In this document: positions 36,747 to 45,999 of the stretch, one piece after another | How the letters are laid out: each line of letters opens with the position of its first letter | Numbering within the stretch: the stretch's first letter is position 1 | NCBI RefSeq assembly: GCF_000275865.1 | Contig: NZ_CM001555.1 | Location: 434,001 to 498,000 of the forward strand | Direction: 5' to 3' | From: Methanofollis liminatans DSM 4140 | GTDB taxonomy: Archaea > Halobacteriota > Methanomicrobia > Methanomicrobiales > Methanofollaceae | Length of the DNA: 64,000 nt | Notes under the pieces: model-generated | Database searches by the model: none | What the model saw: only the letters and a program-made list of their open reading frames with translations | What the model was told of the DNA's origin: nothing | Position numbers and translations under genes: made by a program

Positions 36747-37018
36747 TCGCCCCGCAGACCCTCCTCAGGCACGAACTCATCGGGCTTGCAGTCTCTTTGG
36801 TGAAGGCCAGGAACCCGACGCATGTCGGCATTTCGGGCCGGATTGTAGATGAGACTCGCAATATGCTGGTGATCCTCTCCCGGAACGGGGAAGTGCGGGT
36901 GGAAAAGAAAGGCAGCGTCTTTCTCTTCACCCTCCCTGACGGGACACGCGCCGAAGTGGATGGGTCTGCCCTTGTGGCACAGCCTGAAAAACGGATCAGC
37001 ATGCGCAAAACGAAATAG
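36743..37018 (+). CDS. rnp1: RNase P protein component 1 (Rpp29/Pop4)
   Basis: 91-residue subunit of archaeal RNase P, which cleaves tRNA 5' leaders. The protein has the Sm-like barrel expected for Rpp29: HELIGLAVSLVKARNPTHVG, SGRIVDETRNMLVILSRNGE and KGSVFLFTLPDGTRAEVDGS. Its location between L29 and S17 is the normal archaeal order. Length fits other methanogen members. Confidence 0.92.
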   Translation: MIAPQTLLRHELIGLAVSLVKARNPTHVGISGRIVDETRNMLVILSRNGEVRVEKKGSVFLFTLPDGTRAEVDGSALVAQPEKRISMRKTK

Positions 37019-37028
37019 AGGATAGATA

Positions 37029-37349
37029 ATGGCGAGAAACATTGGGTTAAACGTCCCGCTTCCCGAGAAGGAATGCAGTGACGTGAATTGTCCGTTTCAC
37101 GGCACCCTGCCGGTGCACGGCCAGGTGATCACCGGCAAGGTCGTGAGCAACCGTATGAACGGGACGGTCGTTGTCGGACGGGATTACCTTCACTTCGTGC
37201 AGAAGTATAACCGTTACGAGAAACGCTCCTCGAAATATCATGCTCACCTGCCTGGATGCATCGACGTTCAGATCGGCGACACCGTAAAGATCGCCGAGTG
37301 CCGCCCCCTCTCCAAGACAACGAACTTCGTTGTGGTTGAGGTGATCTGA
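37029..37349 (+). CDS. rps17: Ribosomal protein S17 (uS17)
   Basis: 106-residue archaeal uS17. Typical segments are [40 protein letters not shown] and [20 protein letters not shown]. The CPFHG motif is common in archaeal members. It ends one base before the L14 start. Confidence 0.96.
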   Translation: MARNIGLNVPLPEKECSDVNCPFHGTLPVHGQVITGKVVSNRMNGTVVVGRDYLHFVQKYNRYEKRSSKYHAHLPGCIDVQIGDTVKIAECRPLSKTTNFVVVEVI

Positions 37350-37350
37350 A

Positions 37351-37749
37351 ATGAAGGCAAAAATCTCCCGGATTCCACGAGCAGTCCAGACCGGGACGAA
37401 GCTGATCTGCGCCGACAACACCGGTGCCAGGGTCGTCGAGGTTGTCTCGGTCGACGGCTACCACGGTGTCAGGAGAAGACAGCCGAAACTCGGTATCGGT
37501 GACGTGGCAACCGTCTCCGTCAAGAAGGGCACGCCCGACATGCGGCGCAAGCTCATCAAGGCGGTCGTCATCAGACAGAGGAAAGAAATGCGCCGGCCAA
37601 GCGGTCTGCGTGTCGGCTTCGACGACAACGCCGTCGTGATCATCGACGAGCGCGGCGAGCCCAAGGGCACCGAGATCAAGGGTCCGGTCGCCCGTGAGGT
37701 CGCAGAGCGGTTCCCGAAGATCGGATCGACCGCCACGATCATCGTGTGA
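37351..37749 (+). CDS. rpl14: Ribosomal protein L14 (uL14)
   Basis: 132-residue uL14 at the subunit interface. The conserved [20 protein letters not shown] near residues 16-35 and later [20 protein letters not shown] and [20 protein letters not shown] identify it. No anomalies. Confidence 0.97.
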   Translation: MKAKISRIPRAVQTGTKLICADNTGARVVEVVSVDGYHGVRRRQPKLGIGDVATVSVKKGTPDMRRKLIKAVVIRQRKEMRRPSGLRVGFDDNAVVIIDERGEPKGTEIKGPVAREVAERFPKIGSTATIIV

Positions 37750-37758
37750 GGTGTGTGT

Positions 37759-38124
37759 ATGGTACGAATTGCAAGCAAGCAGCCAAGAAAACAGCGCAAG
37801 GCGCGCTACAATGCACCCATGCACCAGCGGAGCCGGTTCCTGTCCGCGCCCCTTGCCGTGGCGCTGAGAGGAGAGTACAAGAAGCGTAGCGTCCGTGTCG
37901 TCACCGGCGACACGGTAACGGTGCTCCGCGGCGACCATGCCGGAACCGAGGGCGTCGTCGACGGTGTCAACACGAAGACCGGCACCCTGCTGGTCCACGG
38001 CGTCACCGTCACCAAGACCGACGGCACCGAAGTGCCCAGGCCGGTGAACGCCTCCAATGTGATAGTCACCAAACTGAATGTCAAAGACCCCCGCCGGGTG
38101 GCGAAGCTGGAGGAGAGGAAGTAA
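37759..38124 (+). CDS. rpl24: Ribosomal protein L24 (uL24)
   Basis: 121-residue uL24 with a KOW motif (VVTGDTVTVLRGDHAGTEGV around residues 45-64). The start at ATG 37759 follows a GAGGTG Shine-Dalgarno (37747-37752). The GTG at 37753 is a less likely alternative that would put the start next to it. The N-terminal SKQPRKQRKARYNAPMHQRS is the standard archaeal sequence. Confidence 0.94.
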   Translation: MVRIASKQPRKQRKARYNAPMHQRSRFLSAPLAVALRGEYKKRSVRVVTGDTVTVLRGDHAGTEGVVDGVNTKTGTLLVHGVTVTKTDGTEVPRPVNASNVIVTKLNVKDPRRVAKLEERK

Positions 38125-38847
38125 ATGTCATATCATCTGAAGAGGCTGACGGCTCCCGTCTCCTGGCATATCGCCAAGAAAGAGGAGAAATTCGTCACGA
38201 AGACCAGCCCGGGTCCGCACAGCGGCGCTGCAATGCCGGTCGCCGTATGGCTCCGCGACAAGATGGGCCTTGCCGGGAACATGAAGGAGGTCAAGCGCAT
38301 CCTTAACCAGCGGCAGGTCATCCTGAACGGTAAACCGGTCACAGACCCGAAGCTCGGTCTCGGGATCTTTGATATCATCTCGATCCCGAAGATCGGCAAG
38401 CACTACCGTGTCCTGACCGACAAGAAGGGGCGCATGGTCACGATCGAGATCGACGCCGAGGCCGCAAAGACCCGTCTCTGCAAGATCCGGAACAAGAGTA
38501 TCGTCCGCGGCGGCAAGGTTCAGCTGAACCTCCTGTACGGTGCGAACCTCCTTGCGGACAACACCTACCACCCGAAGGACTCCATTGTGGTCACCCTTGA
38601 GGGCGAGAACCGCTTTGCGATCGTGGACCACTTCCCCTTCGCCATCGGAAACATGGCGATGGTCATCGGCGGGAAGCATTCCGGCAAGGTCGGCAGGATC
38701 AGCGAGATCCGTGTCGCCGCCGGCAGCATCCCGAACCGCGTGATCCTCCAGGACAAGGACGGGGAAACCTTCGAGACAGTCGAGCAGTATGTCTTCATGA
38801 TCGGAAGAGAGACGCCGGCAATCGCTGAATGGGGGATTGAGGGCTGA
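38125..38847 (+). CDS. rps4e: Ribosomal protein S4e (eS4)
   Basis: 240-residue eS4, specific to archaea and eukaryotes. Domain order is an S4-type RNA-binding segment (KEVKRILNQRQVILNGKPVT), the central S4e region (LNLLYGANLLADNTYHPKDS) and a C-terminal KOW (MVIGGKHSGKVGRISEIRVA). The start directly follows L24. It overlaps L5 by one base. Confidence 0.97.
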   Translation: MSYHLKRLTAPVSWHIAKKEEKFVTKTSPGPHSGAAMPVAVWLRDKMGLAGNMKEVKRILNQRQVILNGKPVTDPKLGLGIFDIISIPKIGKHYRVLTDKKGRMVTIEIDAEAAKTRLCKIRNKSIVRGGKVQLNLLYGANLLADNTYHPKDSIVVTLEGENRFAIVDHFPFAIGNMAMVIGGKHSGKVGRISEIRVAAGSIPNRVILQDKDGETFETVEQYVFMIGRETPAIAEWGIEG

Positions 38848-39356
38848 TGACAAATCCGATGCAGGCAGTCCACATCGACAAGGTCGTCGTCCACATGGGC
38901 GTCGGCGAGAGCGGTGACCGGCTTGTCAAAGGCGAAGATATCATCAGAGCGATCACCGGTGGAAACCCGGTCCGCTCGATTGCAAAGAAGACCCAGCCCG
39001 CGTTCGGGATCAGGAAGGGCGCACCCATCGGTGCGCGTGTGACCCTGCGGGGCGCAAAGGCCGAGACATTCGTCCAGACCGCCTTCAATATCATCGAGCG
39101 CAGGATCGGTGCGTCGGCAATCGACCGCGAGGGGAACTTCTCCTTCGGCATCGAGGAGCACACCGACTTCCCGGGCCAGAGCTACGACCCGCAGATCGGC
39201 ATCTACGGGATGGACGTCAACGTCATCCTCGAGAAGAAGGGTGTGCGCATCGCCCGCAGGAGAGTCGGACCGCGCAAACTCCCGGCAAAGCAGCGCGTCT
39301 CTCCCGAAGAAGCGATTGCCTTTCTGACCGAACAATATGGGATGGAGGTGCAGTGA
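38847..39356 (+). CDS. rpl5: Ribosomal protein L5 (uL5)
   Basis: 169-residue archaeal uL5, a 5S rRNA binder. Diagnostic sequence includes [40 protein letters not shown] and [20 protein letters not shown]. Its stop overlaps the S14 start. Confidence 0.97.
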   Translation: MTNPMQAVHIDKVVVHMGVGESGDRLVKGEDIIRAITGGNPVRSIAKKTQPAFGIRKGAPIGARVTLRGAKAETFVQTAFNIIERRIGASAIDREGNFSFGIEEHTDFPGQSYDPQIGIYGMDVNVILEKKGVRIARRRVGPRKLPAKQRVSPEEAIAFLTEQYGMEVQ

Positions 39357-39514
39357 TGGCAGATGAGGTACAGGATAAGAAATTCGGACGCGGCGCAAAT
39401 GAGTGCCGGATCTGTGGCCGGAAGCAGGGCCTTGTCCGCAGGTACAACATCATGTTCTGCCGGCAGTGTTTCCGTGAGTGGGCTCCCAAGATGGGCTTTA
39501 AGAAGATGAACTGA
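39356..39514 (+). CDS. rps14: Ribosomal protein S14, zinc-binding type (uS14)
   Basis: 52-residue uS14 of the small-subunit head. It carries two CxxC pairs, C17-R-I-C20 and C35-R-Q-C38, forming the zinc site, and ends [14 protein letters not shown]. The start ATG overlaps the L5 stop (TGATG). Its small size is normal for the archaeal zinc form. Confidence 0.96.
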   Translation: MADEVQDKKFGRGANECRICGRKQGLVRRYNIMFCRQCFREWAPKMGFKKMN

Positions 39515-39523
39515 GGTGAAGAA

Positions 39524-39916
39524 ATGGCACGACTGAATACAATTGCAGATGCGATGAGCGCCATCAAGAACGCCAGCGACGGCGGGAAGCCCTCAGTTAT
39601 CATCGAGCCCGCGAGCAAACTTATCGGCTCCATGCTCGGGATCATGCAGGAGAGCGGCTATATCGGTGAGTTCGAGTACGTCGAGGACGGCCGCGGCGGT
39701 CAGTTCAACGTCGGGCTCGTCGGCAGGATCAACCGGTGCGGTGCGATCACGCCCCGTTTCTCCGCGACGGCCGATGAGATGGAAGGATGGGAAAACAGGT
39801 ACCTCCCGGCAAAGGGGTTCGGTCTCCTGATCATCTCGACCTCTCAGGGCGTCATGTCGCACGAACAGGCACGCCGTGCTGGAATTGGCGGCGAACTTCT
39901 GGGGTTCGTCTACTGA
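39524..39916 (+). CDS. rps8: Ribosomal protein S8 (uS8)
   Basis: 130-residue uS8, central-domain 16S rRNA binder. The start [20 protein letters not shown] and the end [20 protein letters not shown] with [11 protein letters not shown] are canonical. Shine-Dalgarno GAGGTGA lies upstream. Confidence 0.97.
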   Translation: MARLNTIADAMSAIKNASDGGKPSVIIEPASKLIGSMLGIMQESGYIGEFEYVEDGRGGQFNVGLVGRINRCGAITPRFSATADEMEGWENRYLPAKGFGLLIISTSQGVMSHEQARRAGIGGELLGFVY

Positions 39917-39928
39917 GGTGAGAGAGCA

Positions 39929-40453
39929 ATGGTAGTTGAGAGAAGAGTTACCATCCCTGCCGGGATCACGGCAGCCTTCACGAACTTCACCATGGCGGTG
40001 AAAGGTCCGAAGGGCGAGCTCACGCGGGACATGCGTTACCCCGGCGTCAATGTCGCCATCACCGATGGCGAGGTTGTCATCACCACCGAGTCAGGCAGAA
40101 AACGGGTCATCGCCATGGTCGGCACCTACGCGGCGCATGCGAAGAACATGTTCGACGGTGTTGCACAGGGCTATGAGTACAGGATGAAAGTGGTCTACTC
40201 CCACTTCCCGATCCAGCTCAAGCTCAAGGGCGATATCCTTGAGATCAACAACTTCCTTGGTGAGAAACAGGCGAGATACGCCAGGATCTCCCCGGGCGTC
40301 AAGGTCGCGATCGGCAACGATGAGGTGACCATCACCGGCATCAACAAGGATCTCGTCGGAGCGACCTCTGCGAAGATTGAGCGGGCGACCAAGGTCCGTA
40401 AGCGCGACACGCGGGTCTTCCAGGATGGAATATACATCGTAGAAAAGGCGTGA
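39929..40453 (+). CDS. rpl6: Ribosomal protein L6 (uL6)
   Basis: 174-residue uL6 with two related alpha/beta domains near the factor-binding site. Recognised by VERRVTIPAGITAAFTNFTM, VKGPKGELTRDMRYPGVNVA, and DEVTITGINKDLVGATSAKI. The stop codon overlaps the start of L32e. Confidence 0.96.
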   Translation: MVVERRVTIPAGITAAFTNFTMAVKGPKGELTRDMRYPGVNVAITDGEVVITTESGRKRVIAMVGTYAAHAKNMFDGVAQGYEYRMKVVYSHFPIQLKLKGDILEINNFLGEKQARYARISPGVKVAIGNDEVTITGINKDLVGATSAKIERATKVRKRDTRVFQDGIYIVEKA

Positions 40454-40458
40454 TGCAG

Positions 40459-40878
40459 ATGGCAGACAACAAGATTCGTTTAATCCGTGTCCGGTCGGCG
40501 AAGACCGGGTGCAAATTCCAGCGCCAGTGCCTCCACGCAAAGAAGAAGCTGGAAGACACCTGGAGAAGACCCCGCGGTCTTACCAGCAAGCAGAGGAGGC
40601 AGTACAGGGCGAAGGGTGCCCACCCGCAGGCTGGCTACAATGCCCCGATTGCGGTGCGCGGCATGCACCCGTCCGGCTACTTCGAGGTGCTCGCATACAA
40701 TCCCTCTGACCTTGAAGGACTCGATGCAGCCACCCAGGCGGTCAGGATCGCCGGTGGCGTGGGCAGGAAGAAGCGCGGCGAGATCCAGCAGAAGGCGATC
40801 GCGGCCGGCCTCAAGGTGCTGAACGCAAAGAACCTCGCGCCGGCAGTGGTTGAAGAGGAGGCTGAGGCTGATGAGTGA
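40459..40878 (+). CDS. rpl32e: Ribosomal protein L32e (eL32)
   Basis: 139-residue eL32, present in archaea and eukaryotes only. The core TWRRPRGLTSKQRRQYRAKG and HPQAGYNAPIAVRGMHPSGY is diagnostic. The start is taken at MADNKIRLIRV; an ATG two codons upstream (40453), overlapping the L6 stop, is possible. The acidic tail ends EEEAEADE. Confidence 0.94.
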   Translation: MADNKIRLIRVRSAKTGCKFQRQCLHAKKKLEDTWRRPRGLTSKQRRQYRAKGAHPQAGYNAPIAVRGMHPSGYFEVLAYNPSDLEGLDAATQAVRIAGGVGRKKRGEIQQKAIAAGLKVLNAKNLAPAVVEEEAEADE

Positions 40879-41323
40879 TCTTTCGACGCAGAAGCGTATC
40901 GCGGCGGCAGTCCTGAAGTGCGGTGTAAACCGCGTCTGGCTCAACCCCGAGCGTCTCTCTGACATTGAAGCGGCAATCTCCAGGAGCGAGATCCGCGAGC
41001 TGGTCGCCGAGGGCGTCATCAAGGCAGGCGTTGTGAAGGGGAACAGCCGCGGCCGCGCCCGTATCAGGGAAGCGAAGCGGTCGTACGGTCATAAGAAGGG
41101 TTATGGCCGCAGGAAAGGCAGTGCGGGTGCCCGCACCCCCTCGAAGAGGCAGTGGATCATGAAGATCCGGGCGATCCGGTCGTCGCTGCGCGAGATGCGC
41201 GAGGACGGCACGGTTGACCGCCGCACCTACCGGACCCTCTATCGGAGAGCCGCAGGTGGACAGTTCAGGAGCAGGGCGCACATGAAAAGCCATGTGGACA
41301 TGATGAAAGGGAGGACAGAGTAA
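40871..41323 (+). CDS. rpl19e: Ribosomal protein L19e (eL19)
   Basis: 150-residue eL19 with the long basic helix that crosses to the small subunit. It begins MSDLSTQKRIAAAVLKCGVN and includes KRSYGHKKGYGRRKGSAGAR. The ATG lies within the 3' end of L32e (8-base overlap). The in-frame upstream ATG at 40850 would overlap further and is not the family start. Confidence 0.95.
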   Translation: MSDLSTQKRIAAAVLKCGVNRVWLNPERLSDIEAAISRSEIRELVAEGVIKAGVVKGNSRGRARIREAKRSYGHKKGYGRRKGSAGARTPSKRQWIMKIRAIRSSLREMREDGTVDRRTYRTLYRRAAGGQFRSRAHMKSHVDMMKGRTE

Positions 41324-41324
41324 T

Positions 41325-41852
41325 ATGGCAACTGGAGCACGGTATTTTGTTCCCTTCCGCAGAAGGAAGGAGGGCAGGACCGACTACCACGTGCGTACGA
41401 AACTCCTGCTCTCAGGGATCCCGAGAATGGTTGTTCGCAGGACCAACCGCCAGATCATCTGCCAGCTTGTGGTGCCGGGCGACCAGGGCGACCAGACCCT
41501 TATTTCTGCATACTCTGCAGAACTGAAGGCGTTCGGGTACGAGGGTTCGTTCTCGGGCACCCCGGCGGCATATCTGACCGGGATGCTCTTTGCGACCAAG
41601 GCGCTTGCAGCCGGTTATGAGGAAGCGATCCTCGATATCGGTCTTGCACGGGCACAGAAGGGCGCCCGCGTCTTTGCGGCGCTGAAGGGCGCGGTCGAGG
41701 CCGGGCTTGAGATCCCGCACGGCGAGTCGGTTCTCCCTGACGATGAGAGGACCAGTGGGGCGGTCATTGCAGAGTTCGCTCCTGAAAGGGCCGGAAACCT
41801 GGTAGAGAACGTTGAAGAAGTGGCAAAGGCCATCATGAAGGAGCAGGAGTGA
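41325..41852 (+). CDS. rpl18: Ribosomal protein L18 (uL18)
   Basis: 175-residue archaeal uL18, 5S rRNA binder. The sequence [20 protein letters not shown], then [20 protein letters not shown] and [20 protein letters not shown], is typical. No anomalies. Confidence 0.96.
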   Translation: MATGARYFVPFRRRKEGRTDYHVRTKLLLSGIPRMVVRRTNRQIICQLVVPGDQGDQTLISAYSAELKAFGYEGSFSGTPAAYLTGMLFATKALAAGYEEAILDIGLARAQKGARVFAALKGAVEAGLEIPHGESVLPDDERTSGAVIAEFAPERAGNLVENVEEVAKAIMKEQE

Positions 41853-41853
41853 C

Positions 41854-42471
41854 ATGGCATACGAACAGCAGCCCTGGATCCCGCTGACCGGCCTCGGCCA
41901 GGCGGTCGCATCCGGCGAGATCAAGAGCATCGATGAGGTGCTCGAGAGCGGCAAGCCCATCAGGGAGCCCCAGATCGTCGATGCGTTCCTTCCCGACCTC
42001 GAAGACGAGGTCATCGACATTTCCATGGTCCAGAGGATGACCGACTCAGGTCGGCGCGTCAAGTTCAGGGCCGTGGTCATCGTCGGAAACCACAATGGTT
42101 ACATCGGTTTCGGGCAGGGCAAGGACGCACAGGTAGGAAACGCAATCCGAAAGGCAATTGATGATGCAAAGACCAATGTCATCAAGGTACGCCGCGGCTG
42201 CGGGAGCTGGGAATGCGGGTGCAATACCAGGCACTCGATCCCGATGCAGGTGAAGGGCAAGGCCGGCTCGGTCCGTGTCACCCTGATGCCGGCACCGCAG
42301 GGTATCGGCCTCGTCACCGGTGAAGTGGGCAAGAAGGTGCTCGACCTTGCCGGCGTCAAGGATGTCTGGGCGTTCTCGAGCGGGAACACCAGGACGACGA
42401 TCAACTATGCCAAGGCGACCTTCTATGCGCTGAAGGCGACGAACATGATCCGGTCCGGGGGAGCAGAGTAA
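41854..42471 (+). CDS. rps5: Ribosomal protein S5 (uS5)
   Basis: 205-residue archaeal uS5 at the mRNA entry/decoding side. The double-stranded RNA-binding-like N domain includes [20 protein letters not shown] and the C domain includes [20 protein letters not shown]. Archaeal [11 protein letters not shown] near residue 113 is present. Confidence 0.97.
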   Translation: MAYEQQPWIPLTGLGQAVASGEIKSIDEVLESGKPIREPQIVDAFLPDLEDEVIDISMVQRMTDSGRRVKFRAVVIVGNHNGYIGFGQGKDAQVGNAIRKAIDDAKTNVIKVRRGCGSWECGCNTRHSIPMQVKGKAGSVRVTLMPAPQGIGLVTGEVGKKVLDLAGVKDVWAFSSGNTRTTINYAKATFYALKATNMIRSGGAE

Positions 42472-42933
42472 ATGTTTGCAGTAGTGCAGGTGCGCGGTGT
42501 CGTCAATACCCGCGCCGACATCAAGGACACGCTGAAGATGCTCCGCCTCCACCATATCAACCACTGTGTGATGGTCCCGGACACCCCGGCATACATGGGT
42601 ATGATCCGGAAGGTCAAGGACTATGTCGCCTATGGCGAGGTGGACGAGAAGGCCGTGGCGACGGTCCTTTCGACCCGCGGCCGTCTGACCGGAAACCTGA
42701 AGCTCACCGACGAGTACGTCCGCGCTCACTCCTCGTTCTCAGGGATCGAGGAGTTTGCGGCGGCGCTCTGCCGGGGCGAGGCAACGATGCAGGACATCCC
42801 TGATCTGAAGCCGGTCCTCCGTCTTCACCCGCCGAGAAAGGGATTCAGGACGATCAAGCGCACTTTCCAGCAGGGTGGAGCGCTTGGAAACTATGGTGAG
42901 GAGATCAACGATCTTCTCTACAGGATGAGGTGA
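42472..42933 (+). CDS. rpl30: Ribosomal protein L30 (uL30)
   Basis: 153-residue long (archaeal/eukaryal-type) uL30. The start FAVVQVRGVVNTRADIKDTL and MLRLHHINHCVMVPDTPAYM identify it, and HPPRKGFRTIKRTFQQGGAL marks the C-terminal extension. The ATG directly follows the S5 stop. Confidence 0.96.
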   Translation: MFAVVQVRGVVNTRADIKDTLKMLRLHHINHCVMVPDTPAYMGMIRKVKDYVAYGEVDEKAVATVLSTRGRLTGNLKLTDEYVRAHSSFSGIEEFAAALCRGEATMQDIPDLKPVLRLHPPRKGFRTIKRTFQQGGALGNYGEEINDLLYRMR

Positions 42934-42938
42934 AAGAG

Positions 42939-43364
42939 ATGCCCACGAATACACGCTCAAAATACCGCGGAACGCGGACCTGCGGCGGCGGCACCCATAA
43001 GAACCGCCGTGGGGCGGGCAACCGGGGCGGGAGAGGCAGGGCAGGACACCGGGACCACCGGTGGAGCCGCTTCCTCCTTGCAGGACAGGTCCACAACGGG
43101 AAGAACGGTTTCGTCAACCCCGGCCAGACGAAGGTGTCTGTGCTGGACGTCGGCGAGATCGATCAGGTCGCTGAGTTCCTTGTCCAGGCCGGCTTTGCCG
43201 AAGAGGAGAGTGGCGTCATCGCCATCGATCTCGCCGACCTCGGCATCGAGAAGGTGCTCGGCAGCGGGCAGGTCACCCACGCCCTGAAGCTGACCGCAGG
43301 ATCGTATTCAGCGCAGGCAAAAGACAAAATTGAGGCGGCAGGCGGTCAGGCACTGACCGTCTGA
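42939..43364 (+). CDS. rpl15: Ribosomal protein L15 (uL15)
   Basis: 141-residue archaeal uL15. The Gly/Arg-rich N-terminus (KYRGTRTCGGGTHKNRRGAG, then GGRGRAGHRDHRWSRFLL) is typical. Start at ATG 42939 is supported by GAGGTGA (42928-42934) upstream. Confidence 0.95.
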   Translation: MPTNTRSKYRGTRTCGGGTHKNRRGAGNRGGRGRAGHRDHRWSRFLLAGQVHNGKNGFVNPGQTKVSVLDVGEIDQVAEFLVQAGFAEEESGVIAIDLADLGIEKVLGSGQVTHALKLTAGSYSAQAKDKIEAAGGQALTV

Positions 43365-43389
43365 TCGTCTCATTTTTTTAGGAGGAACC

Positions 43390-44823
43390 ATGGGGAATCT
43401 GCTGGATAGAATGGAGCCTTTGCTTGCGGCGATGCCGGCGGTGAAGTCTCCGGAGGGGCATGTCCACTTCAAGAACAAACTGATGTGGACCGCTGCGATC
43501 TTGTTGCTGTATTTTTTCCTGACAAACATACCCGTCTTCGGCCTGGACGCCAGTTCGCAGGACGTGTTCCAGTATTACCGTGCTCTTCTTGCCGGTGCGA
43601 GCGGGTCTATTGTTCACCTTGGTATCGGGCCGATCGTCACGGCGTCCATCGTTCTGCAGCTCCTGAAAGGCGCTGACCTGATCCAGATCGACACCAGCGA
43701 CGCTCGTGGCCAGGTTCTGTACATGGGGCTCCAGAAGCTTCTCATCTTCGTCATGATCGTCCTCGAGGCGGCTCCTAACCTCTTCGGCGGATTCCTGGTC
43801 CCTGATGCTGCAATAGCCTCCGCGTTCTTCGGAGGGAACACCTTTGCACTTTCGCTCCTGATCTTCCTGCAGATCTGTCTCGGCGGCGTTCTGATCTTCC
43901 TCATGGATGAGGTGGTCACCAAGTGGGGTGTTGGCTCAGGCGTCGGCCTCTTCATTATCGCGGGGATATCCCAGAGTCTGGTCAACGGCTTCTTTAACTG
44001 GTCGGCAGTCTCTGACCCGTATCCGGTGGGCTTTTTCCCGAGGCTGTTTTCCATCGGCATATCGGGCGGGAACTATCTCCAGTATTTCGGGACCGATCTG
44101 CTGGCCTTTGTGACGACGATCGCCATATTCCTGATCGTTGTGTATGTGGAGTCGACGCGCATCGAGATTCCGCTCGCTCATGCCCGCGTCCGCGGTGCAC
44201 GGGCGCGGTTTCCCGTGAAGCTCATCTATGCAAGTGTGCTGCCGATGATCCTGGTCCGTGTGCTCCAGGCAAACGTCCAGATGATCGGCATGTTCCTCTC
44301 GAATGTCGGGATCACCATCTTCGGCCGGTTCGACGGGCAGGCGCCTGTGGACGGGCTGATGTGGTTCCTTGCCCCGGTGAACGGGCCGACCGACTGGATG
44401 TGGTGGATCTCCGATCTCGGTCATGCACCCTGGGAGATCATCCTCCGTCTCGGCATCGATATGGTGTTCATGGTCGTCGGCGGTGCGATCTTCGCGCTGT
44501 TCTGGATCAAGACCGCCGGTCTCGACTCGAAGGACGTTGCCCGGCAGATCCAGCTCTCGGGCATGCAGATCCCGGGCTACCGCCGCAACACCCAGGTGCT
44601 GATCAAGTACCTCGACCGCTATATCCCGCGCGTCACGGTGATCGGCGGTGTGTTTATCGGACTCCTGAGTGTATTTGCAAACCTCTTTGGTGTGATAGGT
44701 GCAGTGAGTGGTACAGGATTGCTGCTTACTGTCAGTATCACGTACCGCCTCTATGAAGAGGTGGCGAGTGAACAGATCATGGAAATGTATCCGTTCATGC
44801 GGCAGTTCTTCGGGAGAGAATGA
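43390..44823 (+). CDS. secY: Preprotein translocase subunit SecY
   Basis: Central channel subunit (Sec61 alpha homologue) of the membrane translocon. The 477 residues contain about ten hydrophobic helices. Landmarks are FLTNIPVFGLDASSQDVFQY in the first loop, GIGPIVTASIVLQLLKGADL (helix 2), and cytoplasmic loop residues such as SKDVARQIQLSGMQIPGYRR and EVASEQIMEMYPFMRQFFGR at the end. SD AGGAGG (43380-43385) is strong. Co-transcription with the ribosomal genes is standard in archaea. Exported S-layer and VWA proteins in this window would pass through it. Confidence 0.97.
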   Translation: MGNLLDRMEPLLAAMPAVKSPEGHVHFKNKLMWTAAILLLYFFLTNIPVFGLDASSQDVFQYYRALLAGASGSIVHLGIGPIVTASIVLQLLKGADLIQIDTSDARGQVLYMGLQKLLIFVMIVLEAAPNLFGGFLVPDAAIASAFFGGNTFALSLLIFLQICLGGVLIFLMDEVVTKWGVGSGVGLFIIAGISQSLVNGFFNWSAVSDPYPVGFFPRLFSIGISGGNYLQYFGTDLLAFVTTIAIFLIVVYVESTRIEIPLAHARVRGARARFPVKLIYASVLPMILVRVLQANVQMIGMFLSNVGITIFGRFDGQAPVDGLMWFLAPVNGPTDWMWWISDLGHAPWEIILRLGIDMVFMVVGGAIFALFWIKTAGLDSKDVARQIQLSGMQIPGYRRNTQVLIKYLDRYIPRVTVIGGVFIGLLSVFANLFGVIGAVSGTGLLLTVSITYRLYEEVASEQIMEMYPFMRQFFGRE

Positions 44824-45396
44824 ATGGCTGGAAAGAGAGTGATCATTACCGGAGTTCCCGGCGTCGGGAAGACCACGGTCATTGAAGAGTCCATGAAGCG
44901 CCTTGCAGAGGAGAATGTCCCCTACAGGGCGATCAATTTTGGCAGCTGCATGTTTGAGACCGCGAAGTCCGAGGGTTTTGCTGAAGACCGGGACCAGATG
45001 CGCAACCTCGACCGCGATGTCCAGAAGGACCTGCAGAAACTTGCTGCCCGGCGGATCGGTGCGATGGAGGGGAATATTATCATCGACACCCATGCGTCGG
45101 TGAAGACGCCGGCAGGCTATCTGCCCGGTCTTCCCGCCTGGGTGCTCACCGAAATCCACCCTGATACCGTCGTGCTCGTCGAGACCGACGAGGACCAGAT
45201 CTTAATGCGGCGGATGGGCGACGAGAGTCGCCGGCGCGATGCCGAAGGGTGCCGCAGCATTGCCGAGCATCAGGCGTTCAACCGCGCCTTTGCGGCGTCG
45301 TATGCGATGATGACCGGGTGCACCGTTCATATCGTCCGGAATGAGAATTTCCTGCTCGATCACGCGATCGACGCACTGGTGGCCGTGCTGAGGTGA
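44824..45396 (+). CDS. adkA: Adenylate kinase, archaeal AdkA type
   Basis: 190-residue archaeal adenylate kinase interconverting 2 ADP with ATP and AMP. The P-loop is ITGVPGVGKTTVIEES (residues 8-23). The archaeal trimeric family differs from bacterial Adk and shows IIIDTHASVKTPAGYLPGLP around residues 86-105. The gene begins directly after the secY stop. An Arg-rich segment (RRMGDESRRRDAEGCR) corresponds to the lid. Confidence 0.94.
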   Translation: MAGKRVIITGVPGVGKTTVIEESMKRLAEENVPYRAINFGSCMFETAKSEGFAEDRDQMRNLDRDVQKDLQKLAARRIGAMEGNIIIDTHASVKTPAGYLPGLPAWVLTEIHPDTVVLVETDEDQILMRRMGDESRRRDAEGCRSIAEHQAFNRAFAASYAMMTGCTVHIVRNENFLLDHAIDALVAVLR

Positions 45397-45398
45397 GG

Positions 45399-45998
45399 AT
45401 GGCGCTCAAGGATCATGGCGGCACGATCGCAATTGTCTTCACCATGCTGATAATGATCTCGTACGGCATCCCTTCAATCAGGGACGGTGTCGGCGGGGCG
45501 ATGAATCTTATCTTCGGCCCGATGATCGATGATTGGAAGATCCCGTTTTTTGTGCTGATTCTGATCCTGTCTGCGATCACCGGCCTGTACTCCTCGTTGA
45601 TCCAGAAGTACACCATCGATTACGAGAGGATGCAGCGCGTCCAGGCGAAGATGAAGGAGTTCCAGAAGGAGTTCCGTGAGGCGCAGCTTGGTGGCGACGA
45701 GAAGAAGATCAAGAAACTTGAGGCGAAGCGCGACCGTATGATGCAGGACCAGATGGAACTCTCCAAGCAGCAGTTCCAGCCGATGGCATATATCCTGCTG
45801 GTTTCTGTTCCGATCTTTTTCTGGCTTCTCTACCGCCTGCCCTCGGTGACCCAGACGATGACCCTGCCGTTTGCCGGGATGGTCAACTTTCAGGAGATGA
45901 TCCTGGGGTTCTTCCCGATCTGGATCCTCTGGTATATGCTCTGCTCTCTTGCTATCAGTCAGGTGATCAGGAAGTCGCTCAATATCGGGGGTCTGTAG
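45399..45998 (+). CDS. DUF106 membrane protein (Oxa1/YidC/EMC3-related insertase homologue)
   Basis: 199-residue membrane protein with three or four helices flanking a charged coiled-coil (QRVQAKMKEFQKEFREAQLG, then DEKKIKKLEAKRDRMMQ). This pattern fits the archaeal DUF106 family, which is related to YidC/EMC3 and helps insert membrane proteins. The FFPIWILWYMLCSLAISQVI end is conserved. Its place between adkA and cmk after secY is usual in euryarchaea. The start ATG follows GAGGTGA; a GTG two codons upstream is an alternative. Confidence 0.85.
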   Translation: MALKDHGGTIAIVFTMLIMISYGIPSIRDGVGGAMNLIFGPMIDDWKIPFFVLILILSAITGLYSSLIQKYTIDYERMQRVQAKMKEFQKEFREAQLGGDEKKIKKLEAKRDRMMQDQMELSKQQFQPMAYILLVSVPIFFWLLYRLPSVTQTMTLPFAGMVNFQEMILGFFPIWILWYMLCSLAISQVIRKSLNIGGL

Positions 45999-45999
45999 A